DNA of 51,077 bases from Magnetococcales bacterium. GTDB taxonomy: Bacteria > Pseudomonadota > Magnetococcia > Magnetococcales > Magnetaquicoccaceae. The stretch spans positions 1 to 51,077 of the forward strand of contig JADGAY010000003.1 of assembly GCA_015231775.1 (NCBI GenBank). Reading direction: 5' to 3'. The translations under genes were made by a program, and so were the position numbers. The notes beneath the pieces were generated by a model. It was given only the letters and a program-made list of their open reading frames with translations. It was not told the origin of the DNA and did no database searches. Shown here one piece after another: positions 32,340 through 40,964 of this stretch. Each line of letters opens with the position of its first letter. Position 1 is the first letter of the stretch.

Positions 32340-33110
32340 TCAATAGACATCCAGCCAACTCAGGAACGGTTTGTTCGGCGTTGGAATCGACTCCAGCCGA
32401 TCGACCCGAACCACGATGGGGCCGTTCTCGTCGGTGGTGTGGGTCACCCCGTGCAGCCGATACCACCCCTCCTGACTCAACGATTGCGGGGATGGCACCT
32501 GCTCCAGCAGAATGGTCAGGGGAGTGGCATCCGCCGCGCAGCAGGCGATGGCGAACCGATACAGCAGATAACGCTCCGAACGGGGCGGCAGGGTGGGGAA
32601 TGCCTTGGCGAACTGTTCGTCGTTCAGATGCGCCACCCGACCGATCAGCGTCACCGGCGCATCGCTGGCCAGAAAACCGTGTGCATAAAGCTGAATGTGG
32701 GTGGTCTCCAGGTACTCTCCGGGTTTCAGGTGCATCAGACGGGCCCTGGGATCCTCCGGTACGCTGTTGGGATCCATGATGCGCATCTGGATGCCGTTGC
32801 GCAGACTCGCCAGATCCATGTTGAGCGTGGTCACGCCCACCAGCATGACGATCAGAAACGGAACCCAATGGCCCGTGGTCTCGAAAAAGGCCAGCCATTG
32901 CCTGGGTGCGTCAACGGGTGCGGGGTGCGGGCTTTTATTGAAAAATCCGGCCAAAAGCGCCAGAAACAGCACCCCGCCCCCTGCCAGCAGGATCTGATGT
33001 TGCAACGGGGCCAGATAGCTCACATCCTTGCCGGTCAGGATCATGTAGGCCAGAAAGATCATCCAGCCATGCAGTTGTGCCTCTTTCCAAAAACCGTGTG
33101 GCATGCGCAT
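32340..33110 (-). CDS. TIGR03943 family (DUF1980/YcgQ-like) membrane protein
   Basis: 256 residues. Two to three N-terminal helices, then a soluble domain with RFAIACCAADATPLTI, the cysteine-pair motif of the TIGR03943 family, and WYRLHGVTH. These proteins are regularly paired with the DUF318/YraQ permease that lies just upstream here (24 bases apart). In other bacteria the pair falls under Zur, and a role in zinc supply has been suggested; the mechanism is not established. The zur gene heads this operon. Confidence 0.85.
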   Translation of the reverse strand: MRMPHGFWKEAQLHGWMIFLAYMILTGKDVSYLAPLQHQILLAGGGVLFLALLAGFFNKSPHPAPVDAPRQWLAFFETTGHWVPFLIVMLVGVTTLNMDLASLRNGIQMRIMDPNSVPEDPRARLMHLKPGEYLETTHIQLYAHGFLASDAPVTLIGRVAHLNDEQFAKAFPTLPPRSERYLLYRFAIACCAADATPLTILLEQVPSPQSLSQEGWYRLHGVTHTTDENGPIVVRVDRLESIPTPNKPFLSWLDVY

Positions 33111-33134
33111 GCCGCCTACTCCCGATCGGTGTGG

Positions 33135-34247
33135 TTAGCCGAGAAACGTGAATGCCAGGTGATCCAGCCAGCCGGTGGGCAAAAGCTGCAACACGGCCAC
33201 ATAACCGCTCACCGCCAGCAGGATGGCCAGGGAGAGTCGCACGATGAACCCGGTTTGAAACAGGGTGCGATACATGAACAACAGCTTGATGTCGAGCATC
33301 GGTCCCAACACCAGAAAAGCGGTGTGGGAGGGGATCAGGAATCCCGAAAAACTGGCAGCGACAAAGGCATCGGCACCCGCGCACAACGAGAGGGTGAAGG
33401 CCATGAGCATCATGATTGCCGGTCCCAGGAGGGGTTCCCGTCCCACGATATCGAGTTGGCTCGGATCCACGAAGGTTTTCAGCAGGCTGGCCACGAACAC
33501 CCCGAACAGAAAATAGAGCCCGGTATCCAGAAAATCCTCGCGGGTGTGGGTGAGGACGTGATGCATGCGGGCGCCGAGGGTCGGTTTGGGGTGGGCATGA
33601 TCGCATCCGGCGTGGGAGCAGGCGGACAGGCCAGGATCATCGGGTCGGAACGCCAGTACCGACGCGTTGAGACGGTAAAACCAGAAGCCGACCGCCAGTG
33701 AGACCAGAATGGCCCCCAGGGCGCGCAGCAGCGGATAGATCCAGTTCTGGCCATAAGCCATCCAGGTGCCGGCCAGTACCAGGGGATTGAGAATGGGGGC
33801 GGCGAGCAGAAAGGACAGGGTGTGCGGCAGAGGCAGCCCCATGCGCAGCAGTCGCCGCGCCACGAAGCCGATGCCGCATTCGCAGATCGGGAAGAGCGGC
33901 GAGAGCGCCACGACGGCAGGCAGACCCCACCCACCCAGACGTTTCACCGTGCGTGGCAACCACTGGGGGGGAACCAGCAGTTCGATGATGGCCCCGGCGC
34001 ATGCCGAAAGAATCATGTAGGGAGCCCCTTCCAGCACGATGGCCACGAAATAGGTGGCGAAATTCTCGCGCCACCCACTGCCGGGCATGGCGTTGACCCG
34101 ATCCAGAAAGGGGATCAGGCTGTTGGTGTTCTGGCCCACCAGGGGCAGAAAGGCCACCAGCACGAAAATCAGCAGGATGAGCGAGCCGATCCACTTTTCA
34201 TGGGAGACCGGGGTGGTGTCGGGGTGCGGGTTCACGGGGTGCGACAT
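33135..34247 (-). CDS. DUF318/YraQ family permease
   Basis: About 370 residues; the ATG at 34247 has AAGGAG ten bases upstream, and an upstream in-frame TTG is badly spaced. About eight membrane helices, with the family core SPLFPICECGIGFVARRLLRMGLP (conserved Cys-Glu-Cys) and SFLLAAPILNPLVLAGTW in the first half, and GADAFVAASFSGF in the second. A cytoplasmic His/Cys-containing loop (SACSHAGCDHAHPKP) between the halves could bind metal. It overlaps the end of zur by 16 bases. Confidence 0.87.
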   Translation of the reverse strand: MSHPVNPHPDTTPVSHEKWIGSLILLIFVLVAFLPLVGQNTNSLIPFLDRVNAMPGSGWRENFATYFVAIVLEGAPYMILSACAGAIIELLVPPQWLPRTVKRLGGWGLPAVVALSPLFPICECGIGFVARRLLRMGLPLPHTLSFLLAAPILNPLVLAGTWMAYGQNWIYPLLRALGAILVSLAVGFWFYRLNASVLAFRPDDPGLSACSHAGCDHAHPKPTLGARMHHVLTHTREDFLDTGLYFLFGVFVASLLKTFVDPSQLDIVGREPLLGPAIMMLMAFTLSLCAGADAFVAASFSGFLIPSHTAFLVLGPMLDIKLLFMYRTLFQTGFIVRLSLAILLAVSGYVAVLQLLPTGWLDHLAFTFLG

Positions 34248-34738
34248 GTCTGACAAGCTCCTTCGATCTCCACGTTGATCGTCTCCGGACGAAAGGCGAG
34301 TTCTCCTGCCAGACGTGCCACCTCATCGGTGATCAGCGTCGATTCGCTCTCCCCGACCACACCGCAGTGACGACAGATCCAGAACTGGATCGGCGCCGCG
34401 TGTTCGGCGCGCGTGCAGGCGAAAAAGGCGTTGCGACTGGTCATGCGATGGACCAGATTCAATTCCATGAGAAAATCCAGGGAACGGTAGACCGCCGCGG
34501 GCGGCGGACGGCGATCCCGATGCCCCATGCGTTCGAGAATGTCGTAGGCTCCCAGACACTGGTGGGCGGTGGAGAGTATTTCCAACACCTCTCGGCGTTG
34601 CGGCGTGAAACGCAACCCCTGATCCAGACAGAGGCTCTCGGCGCGTTTGATCATCCAGTCGCGGCAGCGGGCATGATCATGGCCGCTCTTGGGAAATGGC
34701 GCGACCTGGGCAGTGGTGGTGACAGCCATCTTCATCAT
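34232..34738 (-). CDS. zur: Zinc uptake regulator, Fur family (Zur)
   Basis: About 168 residues from the ATG at 34738; the frame is open further upstream but that crosses the znu promoter region. Winged helix with RFTPQRREVLEIL (~43-55) and AAVYRSLDFLMELNLVHR (~81-98). Dimerisation domain with two C-x2-C pairs (Cys122/Cys125, Cys162/Cys165) for structural zinc. Zur rather than Fur is inferred from its position between a Zur-type permease operon and znuCBA. With zinc bound it should repress both directions. Confidence 0.88.
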   Translation of the reverse strand: MMKMAVTTTAQVAPFPKSGHDHARCRDWMIKRAESLCLDQGLRFTPQRREVLEILSTAHQCLGAYDILERMGHRDRRPPPAAVYRSLDFLMELNLVHRMTSRNAFFACTRAEHAAPIQFWICRHCGVVGESESTLITDEVARLAGELAFRPETINVEIEGACQTCRTP

Positions 34739-34809
34739 CCATGGGTTCGGGTTGAATCCAACAAGCCCCACGCCGGTGCGGGGGACAAACCGGCGCGGCA
34801 AAAAAGCCG

Positions 34810-34863
34810 TTGACAACGATATACCGTATCGATTAATCTCGCAAGAAATTGATATAATATATC
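34810..34863. promoter_or_regulatory. Candidate Zur operator region between zur and znuCBA
   Basis: AT-rich divergent promoter region. GATATA-A-TATATC (34851-34863) is a perfect 6-1-6 dyad, and CGATA-N5-TATCG (about 34818-34832) is a second. CGTATCGATTAAT (34825-34837) matches a segment upstream of katG. Position and symmetry suit Fur-family binding; the exact Zur motif in this organism is unknown. Confidence 0.6.
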
Positions 34864-34884
34864 GTTCGGTACAAAGGCGCATGC

Positions 34885-35061
34885 ATGCGGCACATCCCAG
34901 TCGAACATCCGATCCAACCGCCCGCGTCACAGGTCGGAACCCAGGTCGATCCCTGGTTGCATTCGCTCCTGGCCATGAGCGCCGTACAGCGTTGCCTGGT
35001 CGCCACCATCCCCATCGCCCTCTTGTGGCTGGGGATTCTCTGGTCGGTGGCGCAGCCATGA
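34885..35061 (+). CDS. Small membrane protein upstream of znuC
   Basis: 58 residues: a polar, Pro/His-containing N-terminus (MRHIPVEHPIQPP) and one membrane helix (VATIPIALLWLGILWSVA). Its stop overlaps the znuC ATG as ATGA, which is typical of coupled translation, and it lies just downstream of the candidate Zur operator. No family recognised. It could be a leader peptide or a small partner of the transporter. Confidence 0.45.
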   Translation: MRHIPVEHPIQPPASQVGTQVDPWLHSLLAMSAVQRCLVATIPIALLWLGILWSVAQP

Positions 35062-35819
35062 TCGGGATCCAGGATCTCACGGTCACGTACCACCGTCACC
35101 CGGCGGTGCATCATCTGACCGGTCGCTTTGCCGCCGGCGAACTCACCGCCATCACCGGTCCCAACGGCGCCGGGAAAACCACCCTTTTCAAGGCGGTGAT
35201 GGGGGAGATTCCCCTGTCCAACGGATCGATCGACTGGCACGGTCTGACCCGCGCGCAGGTTGCCTGGTTGCCCCAAACGAGCCGACTGGATCGCACCTTT
35301 CCCATGAGCGTGGCCGATACCGTGCTGATGGGGGGGTGGCGGCAGACCGGCGCCCTGGGTCGGGTGACCCGCGACCTGGCCGAGCGGGCGCGCCGCTCCC
35401 TGGAGATCGTGCGCATGCGCGGGTTCGAGGGGCGCGGCATCGATGCCTTGTCGGCGGGACAGTTCCAGCGGGTGCTGTTTGCGCGGCTGATGCTGCTCGA
35501 TGCCCGGGTGATTCTCCTGGATGAGCCGTTTGCCGCCCTCGATGCCCGCTCCACCGAGGAGTTGTTGGAACTGCTCCATCGTTGGCGGCGGGAGGGTCGC
35601 ACGGTGATCGCGATCCTGCATGATCTGGAGCAGATTCGTGCCCATTTCTCGCAAACCCTGCTTTTGGCGCGACACCGGATCGCCTGGGGTACCACGGAGA
35701 CGGTGTTGACCGCCGAGAATCTGCGCCAGGCCCGCACCATGGCCGAGGCGTGGAACGATCAGGCCGCACCGTGCGCATCGGATCCGGATCTCGACAGGAG
35801 TCGTCATGACGCCCCATGA
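35058..35819 (+). CDS. znuC: Zinc ABC transporter, ATP-binding protein ZnuC
   Basis: 253 residues from the ATG at 35058. Walker A GPNGAGKTT, Q-loop WLPQTSRLDRTFPMSV, signature LSAGQFQRVLFARL and Walker B VILLDEPFAALD. The DRTFPM phrase after the Q-loop is typical of zinc/manganese importers. It overlaps znuB by 14 bases. Confidence 0.92.
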   Translation: MIGIQDLTVTYHRHPAVHHLTGRFAAGELTAITGPNGAGKTTLFKAVMGEIPLSNGSIDWHGLTRAQVAWLPQTSRLDRTFPMSVADTVLMGGWRQTGALGRVTRDLAERARRSLEIVRMRGFEGRGIDALSAGQFQRVLFARLMLLDARVILLDEPFAALDARSTEELLELLHRWRREGRTVIAILHDLEQIRAHFSQTLLLARHRIAWGTTETVLTAENLRQARTMAEAWNDQAAPCASDPDLDRSRHDAP

Positions 35820-36675
35820 ACTGTTGATCGCGCCGTTCGACGAATTCGGTTTCATGCGTCGGGCGTTGATGGCCTGCCTGGCGTTGGGGTTGGGCGCGGG
35901 ACCGGTCGGCGTGCTGTTGATGCTGCGCCGCATGAGTCTGGTGGGGGATGCCTTGAGCCACGCGGTCTTGCCGGGCGCGGCCATCGGTTTTCTGCTCGCC
36001 GGGCTCTCCTATCCGGCCATGGGGGCGGGCGGACTGGTGGCCGGTCTGGTCGTGGCGCTGCTCGCCGGTCAGGTGAGTCGGGAAACGGTGCTCAAGGAGG
36101 ATGCCACCTTCGCCACCTTTTATCTCACCTCGCTGGCTGCCGGGGTGTTGATCGTCTCGCTGCGCGGCTCGAATGTGGATCTGTTGCATGTGCTCTTTGG
36201 CACCATCCTGGCCATCGACGACGCGGCGATCCTGCTGGTGGGGCTGATCGCGACGCTCACCTGGATGACCCTGGCGCTGGTTTGGCGACCGCTGGTGGCC
36301 GAGTGTTTCGATCCGGAGTTCCTGCGGATGGTCGGGGGGCGCGGGCGCGGTCCGCATCTGCTGTTCCTGGCGCTGGTGGTGATCAATCTCGTGGCCGGAT
36401 TCCAGACCCTGGGCACCTTGATGGCCGTGGGTCTGATGATGATCCCGGCAGCGGTGGCCCGCCTGTGGACACGCACCCTTACCGGCATGGTGCTGGTGGC
36501 CATGGGGGTTGCCTGGAGTTCCGGTTATCTGGGGCTGTTGATCTCGTTTCATGCCCAACTGGCCTCGGGACCGACGATCGTGCTGACCGCCAGCGTGCAG
36601 TTCCTGTTGTCGCTGGTGTTGGCCCCTGGCGGCGTGGTGCTTCGGCTGCTCAAACGCCCGCATTTGGCCCAATGA
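35806..36675 (+). CDS. znuB: Zinc ABC transporter, permease ZnuB
   Basis: 289 residues, ABC-3 family permease with about eight helices. Landmarks: LMLRRMSLVGDALSHAVLPGAAIGF (~38-62), LKEDATFATFYLTSLAAGV and TLMAVGLMMIPAAVARLW. The homodimer forms the channel for ZnuA-delivered metal. Confidence 0.93.
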   Translation: MTPHELLIAPFDEFGFMRRALMACLALGLGAGPVGVLLMLRRMSLVGDALSHAVLPGAAIGFLLAGLSYPAMGAGGLVAGLVVALLAGQVSRETVLKEDATFATFYLTSLAAGVLIVSLRGSNVDLLHVLFGTILAIDDAAILLVGLIATLTWMTLALVWRPLVAECFDPEFLRMVGGRGRGPHLLFLALVVINLVAGFQTLGTLMAVGLMMIPAAVARLWTRTLTGMVLVAMGVAWSSGYLGLLISFHAQLASGPTIVLTASVQFLLSLVLAPGGVVLRLLKRPHLAQ

Positions 36676-36710
36676 GGCGGGCCTTGTTTCTTTAAACTGG
36701 AGGAATCATC

Positions 36711-37604
36711 ATGAACAGAAATTCCGTGGTGGCCTTGGTGCTGTTGGGCCTGTCGTGGCTCACGCCGGGAAAACTTCAGGCCGATCCCATGGCGGTGGTG
36801 GCCACCCATTCGATTCTCGGGGATCTGGCGCGTCAGGTGGGCGGATCCCACGTCCAGGTGACCACCCTGGTGAGTCCGGATCGTGACCCCCACACCTACG
36901 AACCCACCCCGGCGGACGTGCGCCGCATCAAGAACGCCCAGGTGGTGATCATGAACGGTCTGGGGCTGGAAGGGTGGATGGATCGTCTGATCAAGGCTTC
37001 CGGTTTCAAGGGGGTGCCGGTGGTGGCCACGACCGGGGTTGCCGCCAGACAGATGGAGGAGGATGGCCAGCGGATCACCGATCCCCACGCCTGGAACAAC
37101 GCCGCCAACGGGATGATCTACGTCCACAACATCATCCAGGCCTTCGGCGCGGCGGACCCGAAGCGGTTGCAGCGCTATCAGGAGAACGGCGCCCGTCTGA
37201 TCGAAGAACTCGAAACCCTCGATGCCGAAACCCGGCGCCTCATGGGAGCCGTTCCGGCGGCGCATCGCAAGGTGCTGATCGGTCATGACGCGTTTGGTTA
37301 CTTTGCCGACGCCTATGGCCTGACCTTCATCGCCCCCCTGGGGCTCTCCACCGAGTCGGAGGCCTCGGCGGGTGACATCGCCAACCTGATCCGCCAGATT
37401 CGCGCGGAAGGGATTCGCGTCTTCTTCCTGGAAAGCTCCAACGATCCGCGGGTTGTCCAACAGATCGGCCAGGCGACCGGGGCCAAGGCGGGCGGCACGC
37501 TCCATGTCGAGGCGCTCTCGGATGAAAAGGGACCGGCCCCGACCTATGTCCAGATGTTCCGGCACAATGTGCGAACGCTCTCCACGGCGTTGTCCGGACG
37601 GTGA
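36711..37604 (+). CDS. znuA: Zinc ABC transporter, periplasmic binding protein ZnuA
   Basis: 297 residues, signal peptide to about residue 24 (LQA-DP). The cluster A-I metal ligands are visible: His61 (PDRDPHTYEPTPAD), His126 (DPHAWNN) and His192 (GHDAFGYFADAYGL), with an acidic ligand expected near 266 (FLESSNDP). It lacks the long His/Asp-rich loop of classic ZnuA, so manganese as substrate is not excluded; the Zur neighbourhood favours zinc. Confidence 0.9.
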   Translation: MNRNSVVALVLLGLSWLTPGKLQADPMAVVATHSILGDLARQVGGSHVQVTTLVSPDRDPHTYEPTPADVRRIKNAQVVIMNGLGLEGWMDRLIKASGFKGVPVVATTGVAARQMEEDGQRITDPHAWNNAANGMIYVHNIIQAFGAADPKRLQRYQENGARLIEELETLDAETRRLMGAVPAAHRKVLIGHDAFGYFADAYGLTFIAPLGLSTESEASAGDIANLIRQIRAEGIRVFFLESSNDPRVVQQIGQATGAKAGGTLHVEALSDEKGPAPTYVQMFRHNVRTLSTALSGR

Positions 37605-37720
37605 GCCTTGCGCTCCCCTCCGCTTTCGGCACCGTGCGCCCGGCCTCTTCACGCTGGGTCAGATCGCCTCGGTCTGGTTCGACCTGCCGAATTCGCATCC
37701 AACCGCCCATCCCCAAACCC

Positions 37721-38476
37721 TCACCCCGCCGCACCACACCAGGGGCAGGTCCGATCCGCCCCTGAAACCTGCAAACCGCAGCGGATCAGCACTTCGGGGT
37801 CATCCCGCAACGCCGCGACAGGGCGATCCGCGAACACCCTTCCCTCGTGCAACACGATGACCCGCTGGCACCGTGGCAGAATCCAGCCCAGATCGTGGGT
37901 GGCCACGATCCAGCCACAGGGAAGCCCCGCCAGGATCCGCTCCAGGGCGTGCCGCCCCTTGGGATCCAGTCCGGCGGTCGGCTCGTCCAGAAGCAGCAGA
38001 TCCGGACGGAGCGACAAGAGCGCGGCGATGGCCGCGCGGCGTTTCTCACCGCCCGAGAGACGGTACGAAGGCCGGTGACGCAGTTCCCACACCTCCAGGC
38101 GCTCCATAGCCTCCCGCACCTGCCGCTCCCGCCATTCGACGGGCAGGCCCAGATTCATCGGACCAAACGCCACATCCTCCAGCACGGTCGGCATGAACAG
38201 CATGTCGTCCGGATCCTGAAAAACCAATCCGATGCGGTGTCGCAAACCTTCCGGAGCGGAGGCCGGGATCTCCGCCCCGTCCAGCAGAAGCGTACCGCTC
38301 CGCTCGGTCCGGACCCCGGCCAGAATCTGCAACAAGGTGGACTTGCCCGCGCCATTGGCCCCGATCAGGGCGATCCGCTCCCCCGGCTCCAGCCGCAGAG
38401 AGACCCCGGCGAGCGCACGGGTTCCATCGTCGTGGGTGAACGCCAGTTGGATGGCTTCGAGAAGCGGCGCGCTCAC
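37721..38476 (-). CDS. cbiO: ECF nickel/cobalt transporter, ATPase CbiO/NikO
   Basis: 251 residues. The start is the GTG at 38476, which overlaps the cbiQ stop (GTGA); the frame is open upstream, but inside cbiQ. Walker A GANGAGKST, Q-loop VFQDPDDMLFMPTVLEDVAFG, signature YRLSGGEKRRAAIAALL and Walker B LLLLDEPTAGLD; the DPDDMLF form is typical of cobalt/nickel ECF ATPases. It ends HCxWC-like (CPWCGAAG), which is slightly unusual. Energises the CbiMNQO complex. Convergent with znuA. Confidence 0.92.
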   Translation of the reverse strand: MSAPLLEAIQLAFTHDDGTRALAGVSLRLEPGERIALIGANGAGKSTLLQILAGVRTERSGTLLLDGAEIPASAPEGLRHRIGLVFQDPDDMLFMPTVLEDVAFGPMNLGLPVEWRERQVREAMERLEVWELRHRPSYRLSGGEKRRAAIAALLSLRPDLLLLDEPTAGLDPKGRHALERILAGLPCGWIVATHDLGWILPRCQRVIVLHEGRVFADRPVAALRDDPEVLIRCGLQVSGADRTCPWCGAAG

Positions 38477-39285
38477 GGGATGAATCCCATCATCCAGCCT
38501 CCCAGGCGCGGGACCGGATCCTCGAAGCGCAACAGCAGAAACAACGCGGACCAACTCACGAAAAACAGCCCGTCCCGTGGCTGAAAGCGCAAGGCCCGCA
38601 TCGTGGGCAACGTGCCGTCGAATCCCCTGGCCAGCATGGCCAGATGCAACCGTTGCGCCCGCTCCAGGGAGCGGAGCAGCAGATGTCCCACCAGGCGGGC
38701 CGCGACAGGCCAGGGGGGACGTTTGACCCCGAAGGCCCGCAGATCGTGGGCGCGCCGCATGCGTTCACCCTCCTCCGCGATCAGGAAAATGGCGCGCCAG
38801 GTCAGCAGGAGCGCGGCAATCACCCCAGCCGGCACGCCGAGACGCCGGGCCGCCGCGCCCAGGGCCGGCATGCCGGTGGTGGCGGTCAACAAAAACAAAG
38901 CGCTCAAGGCCAACCCGAACCGCAGCACAATCGAGGTCAACGAAAACCAGCCTCCGGCGATCTCGATACCCGGAATCAGCACCACGGGTGTACGGTCCAG
39001 GAGCGGATTGAGACATCCCATCGCCAGCACGAACGGCAGCGCGGGCTTGAGCGCCTGGGCGATGCGTGCGGGTGGAATCCTGGAAATCCTCGACACGAAC
39101 AGGGGAAAGCAGGCAAAAGGGAGCAGAGCGGCCACGACATGCGCGTCGAACGAGGTCACGCACAGCACAAACAGCAGGGTGGTTCCGAGTTTGGCGCGCG
39201 GGTCCAGGCCATGGACCGGGGAGCACCCCTGGGCCAGTTCGTCCATCCGCCCGAGCGTCGCCAGGGGGTGTATCGCGCCGGACAT
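38473..39285 (-). CDS. cbiQ: ECF nickel/cobalt transporter, T component CbiQ/NikQ
   Basis: 270 residues, EcfT-type membrane protein. HGLDPRAKLGTTLLFVL at the N-terminus and the coupling-helix motifs ERMRRAHDLRAFG and RAQRLHLAMLARGFDG (the Ala-Arg-Gly signatures that contact the ATPases) are clear. It lies between cbiMN and cbiO in the same operon. Confidence 0.92.
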   Translation of the reverse strand: MSGAIHPLATLGRMDELAQGCSPVHGLDPRAKLGTTLLFVLCVTSFDAHVVAALLPFACFPLFVSRISRIPPARIAQALKPALPFVLAMGCLNPLLDRTPVVLIPGIEIAGGWFSLTSIVLRFGLALSALFLLTATTGMPALGAAARRLGVPAGVIAALLLTWRAIFLIAEEGERMRRAHDLRAFGVKRPPWPVAARLVGHLLLRSLERAQRLHLAMLARGFDGTLPTMRALRFQPRDGLFFVSWSALFLLLRFEDPVPRLGGWMMGFIP

Positions 39286-39292
39286 GAACGTT

Positions 39293-40336
39293 TCAGACCG
39301 ATGGCGGGTCGTTCGTGGTTTTCCGCCGTTGCGGAATACCGGCGAGCAACCCTAGAATCAGCACGGTCAGAACTCCCCCCGCGATGCCCGCCAGGGAGGA
39401 GGCGCCATCCGGGGCGCCCCAACGCTTCTCCACGCTCTCCTCCGGTGCGTCGGATGCGGACCGGAAGGCGTAATCCGGCATGGGGGCGATGAAGGCTTGC
39501 AGTCGCGCCGTCGCCTGATGCAGCGTACTGTTGCCTTCGAGGGATTCCCCCGTGCCGGTCAACCGGGAGACCGACCACTCCAGGCCGTCGGGCGAGGCCG
39601 AGGCGAACCAGGAGAGCACGCCACCGGTCAGCAGGGCCGCGACACCCACCACCACCGGCACCCTGCCCCAGTGGTGAGGGGCCGGGACCAGGGCTTCACG
39701 GCTCAACGGCCAGTCGGGACGCGCCTTGAGCAGCAACGCCACCACCGCCACGGTGATGGCCCCCTCGACCAGACCGATGGCCAGATGGATCGTTCCCATG
39801 GTCAGAAGAAACGGCGTGAACGGCAGCCCGGAAATGCCGGAGAGCCAGGTTTCCACCACCACGCCCAACGCGCCGACCAGCAAGGCGAGCCATGCCGACA
39901 CGAACACGGCGATCCGCAACCGTCGTCCCGCCACCGGTTGCGCGCCGGCCAACGGACGAAACACCATTGGGTGGAGCACCAGACAGGGGATCACCCCCAT
40001 GTTGAGGATGTTGGCCCCCAGGGCCAGCAGACCGCCATCGGCGAAAAAGAGCGCCTGGATGGTCAGCACCGAGGTCATGGCCAGCAGGGCCGGATAGGGT
40101 CCCAACAGGATGGCCAACAGCATGCCTCCGGCCAGATGACCGCTGGAACCGGTGCCGGGGATGGTGAAGTTGACCATCTGCGCCGCGAAGACAAAGGCCC
40201 CCATCACCCCGGCCATGGGGGTCGCGCTGGCGGAGGTCGCCCGAACCCGGCGCGCGGCCAGGGTCACCGCCCCGCCGGCCACCACCCAGAAAACAGCACC
40301 CACCTGCGCGGACAACAGGGCATCGGACATGTGCAT
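39293..40336 (-). CDS. cbiM: ECF nickel/cobalt transporter, fused substrate-binding component CbiM-CbiN
   Basis: 347 residues from the ATG at 40336, with GGGAG seven bases upstream. That start gives N-terminal Met-His-Met; the second-position His is a metal ligand in this family, so the upstream start in the same frame is unlikely. CbiM part: HMSDALLS, FVFAAQMVNFTIPGTGSSGHLAGG and ANILNMGVIP. After ~235 a CbiN/PDGLE-like part follows (SPDGLEWSVSRL, MPDYAF, then a final helix), so the two are fused as in NikMN. It selects nickel or cobalt; nikR next door favours nickel. Confidence 0.9.
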   Translation of the reverse strand: MHMSDALLSAQVGAVFWVVAGGAVTLAARRVRATSASATPMAGVMGAFVFAAQMVNFTIPGTGSSGHLAGGMLLAILLGPYPALLAMTSVLTIQALFFADGGLLALGANILNMGVIPCLVLHPMVFRPLAGAQPVAGRRLRIAVFVSAWLALLVGALGVVVETWLSGISGLPFTPFLLTMGTIHLAIGLVEGAITVAVVALLLKARPDWPLSREALVPAPHHWGRVPVVVGVAALLTGGVLSWFASASPDGLEWSVSRLTGTGESLEGNSTLHQATARLQAFIAPMPDYAFRSASDAPEESVEKRWGAPDGASSLAGIAGGVLTVLILGLLAGIPQRRKTTNDPPSV

Positions 40337-40355
40337 GACAGGGCTCCCGGAGCAT

Positions 40356-40384
40356 GGTATGAAGATTTCAAAAATGATCATAAC
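40356..40384. promoter_or_regulatory. Candidate NikR operator between cbiM and nikR
   Basis: GGTATGA (40356-40362) and TCATAAC (40378-40384) are near-perfect inverted half-sites 15 bases apart, close to the E. coli NikR site GTATGA-N16-TCATAC. Its place, between the divergent importer and regulator genes, suits nickel repression of both. Confidence 0.68.
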
Positions 40385-40436
40385 ATCGATCCGAGTTTAA
40401 AGATCAACGTTTCGCGTGTCAAAGGAGAGATGCGGC

Positions 40437-40862
40437 ATGAGCCGAAATGTGGAGCGCTTCACCATTTCGCTGGAACCGGAACTGGCGCGGCGATTCGACG
40501 CCTTGATTCAAGAGCGGGGCTATCGCAACCGTTCGGAGGCGATACGGGATCTGTTGCATCGGGAGTTGGCCGAGGAGCGACTCTCCAGCCCGGAAGAGGC
40601 CGAGGGGGTCGGGGTGCTGGTCTACGTCTATGATCATGAAGCCCGCGATCTCTCCCGCCGTCTGACCCGCAAACAGCACGACGGACATGATCTGATCCAG
40701 GCGACGCTGCATGTCCATCTGGACCATGACCGCTGTCTGGAAAGCGTGGTGCTGCGCGGGGATGTTGGTCGGCTGGAACGGCTTGCACAATCCATCATCA
40801 CCGAACCTGGCGTGCGGCATGGCCAATTGCACCTGGTCCCCCTGCTCGATGCCCAGGGGTGA
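40437..40862 (+). CDS. nikR: Nickel-responsive regulator NikR
   Basis: 141 residues from the ATG at 40437 (GGAGAG upstream). N-terminal ribbon-helix-helix (RFTISLEPELARRFDALIQ, RNRSEAIRDLL), then an ACT-type metal domain with the nickel ligands: HxxH at 81-84, His92 and His94 in LHVHLDHDRC, and Cys100. VRHGQLHLVPL closes the domain as in E. coli NikR. With Ni2+ bound it should repress the divergent importer, matching nickel supply to urease demand. Confidence 0.94.
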   Translation: MSRNVERFTISLEPELARRFDALIQERGYRNRSEAIRDLLHRELAEERLSSPEEAEGVGVLVYVYDHEARDLSRRLTRKQHDGHDLIQATLHVHLDHDRCLESVVLRGDVGRLERLAQSIITEPGVRHGQLHLVPLLDAQG

Positions 40863-40964
40863 ACGGAAAGCGTCGATCAGACCACGTTCCATCCAATCCG
40901 CGCTCCTGGCGTTTCGCACGCAAGCGTCTGGCGAACGCATCTCCCGGACCGGATTCGGTCCACC

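Noticed and set aside
35188-36672. 494-residue minus-strand frame opposite znuC-znuB
   Set aside because: Gln/His/Gly-rich antisense to two transporter genes.
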